DNA of 6,240 nucleotides from an uncultured Clostridia bacterium. Its GTDB lineage: Bacteria; Bacillota_A; Clostridia; TANB77; CAG-508. The translations under genes were made by a program, and so were the position numbers. The DNA lies in NCBI GenBank assembly GCA_947628465.1, contig CANQZZ010000080.1, forward strand, positions 1 to 6,240, read 5' to 3'. Shown one piece after another: positions 1 through 6,240 of the stretch (position 1 is the stretch's first letter; every line of letters starts with the position of its first letter). The notes under the pieces were generated by a model. That model saw nothing but the letters and a program-made list of their open reading frames with translations, was not told where the DNA came from and ran no database searches.

Positions 1-119
1 AAAATATTAAGAAGGATATTTTTTGCACCCTCTGAAAAAGATTTTTTTTCTAATATTTTTTCTAATTCATTATTATAATCTTTGATATTAAATTTAGAAA
101 ATATATCTTCTTTAGACAC
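1..119 (-). CDS. Partial unidentified protein, N-terminus only
   Basis: About 39 codons are visible before the gene runs off the left edge. The start is GTG at 119-117. A codon TAA lies directly upstream in frame (122-120), so the frame cannot extend further, and the Shine-Dalgarno AGAAGGG at 134-128 sits 8 nt from the GTG. The peptide begins VSKEDIFSKFNIKDYNNELE, with M read at the GTG, and continues as a hydrophilic, Lys/Glu/Asn-rich, probably helical segment. No signal peptide or membrane segment is seen. It starts 43 nt after the ftsK stop with no hairpin between, so it is probably co-transcribed with ftsK. I do not recognise the family, and the visible part is too short to assign a function. 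The visible part has no CGG codon. Confidence 0.7.
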   Translation of the reverse strand, partial: MSKEDIFSKFNIKDYNNELEKILEKKSFSEGAKNILLNI

Positions 120-162
120 TTAAATTACCCTTCTTTCGTTTTTTTATAATTTTTTCTTAGTT

Positions 163-2460
163 TTATTCTTCTTCATCTTCTTGCGTAATTGGTTTTGCCA
201 TTTTTAACTCTTGCCATTGTTCTTTTGTTACTAAAACTTGTCTTGGTTTACTTCCTTCATAGCCTGAAATTATTCCTCTTGCTTCCATTTGGTCAATTAT
301 TCTTCCTGCTCTTGCATATCCTACTTTAAACCTTCTTTGTATAAATGATGCAGATGCTTGTCCTAAATCAACTACTGTATCAATTGCTTCCATTAAAAAT
401 GGATCTGTTTCGTCATCATCTTGCTCGTCTAATTCTTTATCTGTAGTATTTGCTCTTTCTATTTTTTCTAGTACATCTTCACTATATGTAGGTCCGCCAT
501 TTTCTTTTAGGAAAGTAACTATTTTTTCTACCTCGCTATCTGATACAAATGCCCCCTGTATTCTTATTGGTTTTAATACACCTGTTGGGAAGAATAACAT
601 ATCTCCTTTTCCTAAAAGCTTTTCTGCACCTGCTGAATCTAATATTGTTCTTGAATCTACTTGTGATGTTACTGCAAATGAAATTCTACTTGCTATATTT
701 GCTTTAATTATACCTGTAATTACATCTACAGATGGTCTTTGTGTTGCAATTACTAAGTGCATTCCTGCTGCTCTTGCCATTTGTGCTAATCTACAAATTG
801 CATCTTCTACATCATTTTTTGCAACCATCATTAAATCAGCAAGCTCATCTATAATTATTACTATTTGTGGAAGTTTTCCTTCTGTTCCTTCTTTTTCTAA
901 TGCTTCGTTATATCCTGCAATATCTCTTACATTTTTTTCTGCAAATAAATGATACCTATTTACCATTTCTTGTACAGCCCAAGCAAGTGCTCCTGCTGCT
1001 TTTTTAGGGTCTGTTACAACTGGTATTAATAAGTGTGGTATTCCATTATATACTGAAAGTTCAACAACTTTAGGGTCAACCATTACAAGTTTTACTTCAC
1101 TTGGTTTTGCTTTATATATAATACTTGTTATTAATGTGTTTATACAAACGCTTTTTCCGTGAACCTGTGCTTCCTGCAATTAAAACGTGTGGCATTTTTG
1201 CAATATCAGTCACAACTGCCTCTCCTGCAGCATCTTTTCCTAGTGCAAATGATAATTTTGATTTTGCTGTTCTAAATTCGTTTGTATCTATTATATCTCT
1301 TAGAGAAACTATTTCTTTTTCTTTATTCGGTATTTCTATTCCGGACTGCTTGTTTTCCAGGTATTGGTGCCTCAATTCTTATTGTTTCAGCAGCAAGACT
1401 AAGTGCAATATCATCTGCTAAATTTGCAATTTTACTTACTCTTACTCCATCTGCAGGTCTTAATTCATATCTTGTAATAGCTGGTCCTACTGAAACATTT
1501 TCTACCTTTGCAGAAACACCAAAACTATATAAAGTTTTTTGCAATTTATTTGCCGTATCTGTTATTGCTTTTTTACCAAGCTTAGTAACTGCTTTACCAG
1601 ATTTTAAGAAATCTATTGGTGGAAATTCATAATTTTCATCCTCTACTGTTAGGGCATGTTCTAATACTAAAACTTCTCTTGATTTATCTTCCTTTTCTTC
1701 TTCTTGCTTTTTAAATAAACCTTCTTGGTGTTCCATCGCTTTATTATCATTATTTGCAATATTTATATTTATTTGGTCTTCTGTAATTAAATTGTTTTCT
1801 TCTGGTTTTAACTTTTTCTTTTTATCTTCTTTTACTTTTTGCATTTCTTCAATTGCTAATTGTTTTTGTTTTAATCTTTCGCTTCTTTCGTATCTATTTT
1901 CTTGTTTTCTTGCATTTCTATCTTCTATGTATTGTTTTAATATTTCTGCTGGTTTTATACCAAATAGGAATATTGAATCTACTAGCATAACACCAATTGC
2001 AAATATTATTGTTCCAACTTTTCCTAGTAGATTTATAAGTGTAACGCCAAAAATTGCACCTACTGCTCCTCCGCCTATATTACTTGTTCCCTTAATGTAT
2101 GCTTCAGTAACTACTTCTTCAAATCCTTGTGATATATTTAATTTTCCTTGTGACACTTGTATAACTGTTATTATTGTTGTTATACATAACAAAAAGACTG
2201 CATATTGCAATATTTTTGTCATAAAGTTTTCTTTATCTTCATCACAAGCTATAAATATTGCCATTGCAAATGTTCCAATTGGTATTATGTACTTTATCCA
2301 TCCCATAACTCCGCCCAAGTATTGGACTTAAAGTTTCACCAATATAGCCAGATTTTGCGTATATTAAAACTGCAAGTAATATGCTAGCTACAATTAATAC
2401 TACTACTTGTAAATCTATTTTATTTCTATTTTTCTTTTTACTTCTTCTTCCTCTTGACAT
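163..2460 (-). CDS. ftsK: FtsK/SpoIIIE DNA translocase, read through three +1 shifts at CGGA
   Basis: This is a membrane-anchored hexameric ATPase that pumps chromosomal DNA through the division or sporulation septum. The ATG at 2460 has AAGGAG 6 nt upstream. Continuous reading needs one base skipped at each of three in-frame CGG-A sites (C at 2313, 1343 and 1159), giving 764 residues, normal for Bacillota. A basic N-terminus ([10 protein letters not shown]) leads into hydrophobic segments at about residues 16-36, 47-72, 82-102 and 128-167. A charged linker follows, then the motor with Walker A GSTGSGKS (429-436) and Walker [11 protein letters not shown] (about 532-541). A winged-helix gamma domain lies at about 685-744, followed by an acidic tail. 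Glycines 50, 373 and 434 come from the GGA of the three sites. Without the shifts the frame stops at 2242, 1323 and 1112, and Walker A becomes GSTGSRKK. Conserved domains on both sides of every break argue against decay. Whether its role is vegetative (FtsK) or sporulation-specific (SpoIIIE) cannot be told from sequence. Confidence 0.95.
1156..1159 (-). other. CGGA +1 frameshift site 3 of ftsK (Walker A)
   Basis: The minus strand reads GGT TCA CGG AAA AAG in the incoming frame. Skipping the C at 1159 gives GGT TCA GGA AAA AGC GTT, which is G-S-G-K-S-V and completes the Walker A motif with Gly434. The P-loop glycine before the catalytic lysine is essentially invariant in this family, so the shifted reading is very likely correct. 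The incoming frame stops at 1112. No homopolymer slippage could create the extra base, because it is a lone C between A and G. Confidence 0.93.
1340..1343 (-). other. CGGA +1 frameshift site 2 of ftsK
   Basis: The minus strand reads CAA GCA GTC CGG AAT AGA and reaches a TAA only six codons after the CGG (stop at 1323-1325). Skipping the C at 1343 gives GCA GTC GGA ATA GAA ATA CCG, restoring PGKQAVGIEIPNK. This is the typical FtsK sequence just before the motor core, where the glycine (Gly373) is conserved. The shift is +1 into GGA, as at the other five sites. Confidence 0.92.
2310..2313 (-). other. CGGA +1 frameshift site 1 of ftsK
   Basis: CGG is codon 50 counted from the ATG: the minus strand reads CCA ATA CTT GGG CGG AGT. 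Skipping the C at 2313 gives CTT GGG GGA GTT ATG GGA TGG, restoring [14 protein letters not shown] within the second membrane segment. The incoming frame becomes polar and stops at 2242. Dropping one G of the preceding GGG would give the same protein, so this site alone is ambiguous. The CGGA pattern is set by the other five. Confidence 0.88.
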
Positions 2461-2475
2461 TTGTTTCTCCTTATC

Positions 2476-2506
2476 AGAACAAAGCGACGTAGTCGCCCTT
2501 TGTTCT
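2476..2506 (-). other. Hairpin directly upstream of the ftsK ribosome binding site
   Basis: The arms AGAACAAAG (2476-2484) and CTTTGTTCT (2498-2506) pair perfectly. An inner CGAC/GTCG stem (2485-2488, 2492-2495) closes a 3-nt loop, with a 2-nt bulge at 2496-2497. On the minus-strand transcript the stem ends 3 nt before the AAGGAG of ftsK. No U-run follows, so it is not a standard terminator. It could influence ribosome access or mRNA stability. The structure is seen in sequence; the role is inference. Confidence 0.6.
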
Positions 2507-2550
2507 AGCCGATTTGAGTTTGCGAATAAAATGAGCAAATCTCAAAGGCT
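2507..2550 (-). other. Second leader hairpin upstream of ftsK
   Basis: Imperfect inverted repeat made of AGCC (2507-2510), TTTGAG (2513-2518) and TTTGC (2519-2523), pairing with GCAAA (2535-2539), CTCAAA (2541-2546) and GGCT (2547-2550). There is a 2-nt bulge on one side, a 1-nt bulge on the other, and an 11-nt A/T-rich loop. It abuts the hairpin at 2476-2506. If transcription starts near 2550, nearly the whole leader of about 90 nt would fold into these two stems. It matches no riboswitch or T-box pattern that I recognise. Confidence 0.55.
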
Positions 2551-2556
2551 ATAGCG

Positions 2557-2565
2557 ATTATAGCA
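2557..2565 (-). promoter_or_regulatory. Extended -10 promoter candidate for ftsK
   Basis: The minus strand carries TGCTATAAT: a consensus TATAAT (2562-2557) with the TG of an extended -10 element. At 17 nt spacing the -35 hexamer would be AAAATT, which is weak, as is common with extended -10 promoters. Transcription would start near 2550, leaving a structured leader of about 90 nt. The position between the terminator of the rsmD operon and the ftsK start supports an independent promoter. Confidence 0.6.
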
Positions 2566-2599
2566 TTTTATTGAATAGGAATTTTCCTATTCAATAAAA
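2566..2599. repeat. Perfect 15-bp AT-rich palindrome with 4-nt centre
   Basis: TTTTATTGAATAGGA (2566-2580) and its exact reverse complement (2585-2599) flank a 4-nt loop at 2581-2584. No T-run follows on either strand, so it is a poor terminator by itself. It covers the -35 region of the ftsK promoter candidate and lies beside the U-tract of the terminator at 2596-2656. It could be an operator, a transcript-stabilising hairpin, or a backup stop for the upstream operon. The role is unproven. Confidence 0.6.
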
Positions 2600-2656
2600 A
2601 AGTCCGAAATTTAGGAAATCTCAATTTTTTTTGACTTCCAATTAAATTTCTGACTT
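2596..2656 (-). terminator. Rho-independent terminator of the rsmD operon
   Basis: On the minus strand, AAGTCAGAAATTT (2656-2644) pairs with AAATTTCGGACTT (2612-2600). That is 12 of 13 pairs, and the second arm runs into six T's (2601-2596). The 31-nt loop contains a shorter GGAA/TTCC pairing. It begins about 10 nt after the stop of the coiled-coil gene, where a terminator for rsmD plus that gene is expected. The long loop is unusual, so efficiency is uncertain. Confidence 0.6.
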
Positions 2657-2668
2657 CCCCTTAATTTT
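2632..2668. repeat. Imperfect 18-bp tandem direct repeat
   Basis: The sequences at 2632-2649 and 2651-2668 both begin TGACTTCC and end in an A/T-rich TTAA-TTT block. They match at 15 of 18 positions with 1 nt between them. The second copy overlaps the stop codon of the coiled-coil gene, and the first supplies part of the terminator stem. It is probably a local duplication rather than a mobile element, since no wider repeat unit is visible. Confidence 0.5.
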
Positions 2669-3125
2669 ATTTAAGTTCTTTTCTATTGTTCTCTATTGTT
2701 TTAATTGCTTCATTTAATGATACACTTACATCATTTATTGCTGATTCAAGATTTGCTAATATACTATCTGCATATTCTTTTGTTCCTTTATTTATTTCTC
2801 TTGACATTTCATTAGCAGTTTCTATAATTTCAGCTTTTTGCTCATATGCTTTTCTAGTAATCTCATGCTCATCTATCATAGCTATTATTCTATTCTCTGC
2901 TTCCTTAACTACTCCATCAGCTTCTCTTTGTGCTTCTTCTAATATACGTTCTCTTTCCTCTTTAATCCATTTTGCTTGCTTTAATTCATCAGGAAGTTTT
3001 AGTCTTATTTCTTTTATAATTTCAAGAGTTTCCTCTTTATTTACTATACCCTTCTCTGTAAATGGTACTGATCTGCTTCTTTCAATTATATCCTCTAATG
3101 TTTCTAGTAATGTAAAAATTTCCAT
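2667..3125 (-). CDS. Small coiled-coil protein of unknown function
   Basis: This 152-residue protein begins MEIFTLLETLEDIIERSRSV. The ATG at 3125 has AAGGGG 8 nt upstream, overlapping the end of rsmD. The stop of rsmD is only 5 nt away, so the two genes form an operon and may be translationally coupled. From about residue 50 it is long amphipathic helix rich in Glu, Lys, Ala and Arg (for example KEERERILEEAQREADGVV), with no signal peptide or membrane segment. This looks like a stalk-type coiled coil, as in ATP-synthase b/E/H subunits or DivIVA-like proteins. From memory, clostridial genomes often carry such a protein beside rsmD or coaD, sometimes labelled only as ATPase. I see no nucleotide-binding motif, so that label is not supported here. 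No CGG codon occurs in it. It uses CGT for Arg at 2948-2946. Confidence 0.85.
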   Translation of the reverse strand: MEIFTLLETLEDIIERSRSVPFTEKGIVNKEETLEIIKEIRLKLPDELKQAKWIKEERERILEEAQREADGVVKEAENRIIAMIDEHEITRKAYEQKAEIIETANEMSREINKGTKEYADSILANLESAINDVSVSLNEAIKTIENNRKELK

Positions 3126-3130
3126 TATTT

Positions 3131-3688
3131 TTACCCCTTTCGAATGAATATGGTATGCACTATTCCATATTTTCTTTCATCATAAATTTTTATATTTTTT
3201 ATATTATTTATTTGATTTATCTTATCCTTATCATCAGTTTCTGCAATAATAATTCCATCATCTTTTAATAAATCATATTTTAATATATTATCAATTGCTT
3301 TTATTATATAGTCACTTTTATATGGTGGATCTAAAAATATTAAATCAAATTTTTTATATTCATTTTTTAATATTTTAAGTGCTTCTACATAATCATTGTT
3401 TAATACTTTTGCTTTACTTTTAAGCCTTGTCCCTTCTAGGTTTTTATCAATTATATTTATTGCTTTACTTGAGCTGTCACAAAGTACTGCACTATTTGCA
3501 CCTCTACTTAATGCTTCTATTGCAAGAGCACCGCTACCTGAAAATAAATCTAAAACTACTGCTTCTTTTAAATTGAATTGTAAAATATTAAATACAGCTT
3601 CTTTTACTCTGTCAAGTGTTGGTCTTGTTTCTAATCCTTCTTGCGAAACTAATTTTTTTCCTCTTGCTGTTCCACTTATTACTCTCAT
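3131..3688 (-). CDS. rsmD: 16S rRNA (guanine-966-N2)-methyltransferase RsmD
   Basis: This 185-residue protein has about the usual length for RsmD. It methylates N2 of G966 (E. coli numbering) in 16S rRNA using S-adenosylmethionine, acting on assembling small subunits in the cytoplasm. The N-terminus MRVISGTARGKKL and the TRPTLDRVKEAVFNIL block (about 21-36) are family signatures. The SAM-binding loop is VVLDLFSGSGALAIEA (about 44-59), and the catalytic motif DPPY is at 120-123. The ATG at 3688 has AGAGGT 9 nt upstream. Two promoter candidates precede it, and the coiled-coil gene follows 5 nt after its stop. The frame is intact with no in-frame CGG, in contrast to the two larger genes. Confidence 0.95.
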   Translation of the reverse strand: MRVISGTARGKKLVSQEGLETRPTLDRVKEAVFNILQFNLKEAVVLDLFSGSGALAIEALSRGANSAVLCDSSSKAINIIDKNLEGTRLKSKAKVLNNDYVEALKILKNEYKKFDLIFLDPPYKSDYIIKAIDNILKYDLLKDDGIIIAETDDKDKINQINNIKNIKIYDERKYGIVHTIFIRKG

Positions 3689-3715
3689 AAAGCATATACC
3701 TCTTTTGATATATAT

Positions 3716-3743
3716 ATTTTATTTCATATTTTAAATATGTCAA
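3716..3743 (-). promoter_or_regulatory. Proximal promoter candidate for rsmD
   Basis: The minus strand carries a perfect -35 TTGACA (3743-3738), a 16-nt spacer, and TAAAAT (3721-3716), one mismatch from TATAAT. Transcription would start near 3709, about 20 nt before the ATG and close to the AGAGGT site at 3703-3698, so the leader would be very short. The region is AT-rich, so chance matches are likelier than usual. Confidence 0.5.
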
Positions 3744-3808
3744 TAGAAATAATACAATTGTCATATATATATAATATTATTGTAACAAAAGTATAATAAT
3801 ACGAATAT

Positions 3809-3837
3809 ATTATACATTATGTTTATTCATTTGACAA
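3809..3837 (-). promoter_or_regulatory. Distal promoter candidate for rsmD
   Basis: The minus strand carries TTGTCA (3837-3832), one mismatch from the -35 consensus, then exactly 17 nt, then a perfect TATAAT (3814-3809). It begins 7 nt after the ATPase stop codon and would give an rsmD leader of about 115 nt. It is the best vegetative-type promoter match I found in the window. No terminator hairpin is visible between the ATPase stop and this site, so read-through from the ATPase is also possible. Confidence 0.6.
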
Positions 3838-3843
3838 GTTTTT

Positions 3844-6240
<2,397 letters not shown>

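Noticed and set aside
493..496. CGGA on the minus strand within ftsK as a further shift site
   Set aside because: The phase is GGC GGA, so CGG is not an in-frame codon, and the protein (ENGGPTYS) continues without a shift. The same holds for 2070-2073.
1792..2331. A 179-codon open frame on the plus strand opposite ftsK, and similar plus-strand frames elsewhere
   Set aside because: These lie antisense to well-supported genes, are rich in Phe, Ser and Ile as expected from AT-rich complement, and have no recognisable domain or convincing ribosome site.
163..2460. ftsK as a decayed pseudogene
   Set aside because: All domains, the full length and the catalytic motifs are intact once the shifts are applied, there are no frame-internal stops, and the breaks share one context. 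Decay would give mixed lesions.
2476..2599. Insertion sequence, attachment site or CRISPR array
   Set aside because: The repeats are different inverted pairs, not a regular repeated unit, and there is no transposase, integrase, cas gene or target-site duplication.
2600..2612. CGGA in the intergenic region at 2606-2603 as a seventh site
   Set aside because: It is non-coding and forms part of the terminator stem. No frame crosses it.

Overview
The window comes from a strongly AT-rich bacterium. AGA is the main arginine codon, the Shine-Dalgarno sites are good, and the genes are an FtsK/SpoIIIE translocase, RsmD and a SERCA-like P-type ATPase. This fits a low-GC Bacillota, probably a clostridial lineage. 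Nothing in the window fixes the species. All real genes lie on the minus strand.

Layout in transcription order, right to left: a 5'-truncated P2-type cation ATPase (6240 to 3844); an intergenic stretch with two good minus-strand promoters; rsmD (3688 to 3131); a small coiled-coil protein 5 nt downstream (3125 to 2667); a 206-nt intergenic region packed with inverted repeats (terminator, perfect AT palindrome, extended -10 promoter, two leader hairpins); ftsK/spoIIIE (2460 to 163); and the start of an unidentified GTG-initiated gene (119 to the left edge).

The main result is a decoding anomaly. Read conventionally, ftsK and the ATPase look like pseudogenes broken three times each. All six breaks are the same: an in-frame CGG codon followed by A, where the protein continues exactly if C is skipped and GGA (glycine) is read, or if CGGA is read as one four-base glycine codon. 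The sites are at 2313, 1343 and 1159 in ftsK and at 5757, 4670 and 4585 in the ATPase (coordinate of the C). By family knowledge glycine is expected at most of them, including the Walker A glycine of FtsK and the glycines flanking the TGDGVND motif of the ATPase.

A scan of every CCG on the plus strand found no other in-frame CGG codon in any gene here. CGG is therefore never used as an ordinary arginine codon in about 1,940 codons, while CGT and CGA are each used as arginine at least once. Random sequencing indels or gene decay do not predict this. The best reading is efficient, probably genome-wide +1 frameshifting or quadruplet decoding at CGGA. A systematic base-calling artefact is the main alternative to exclude.

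With the six skips applied, FtsK is an intact 764-residue protein and the ATPase shows 797 continuous residues with all its core motifs.
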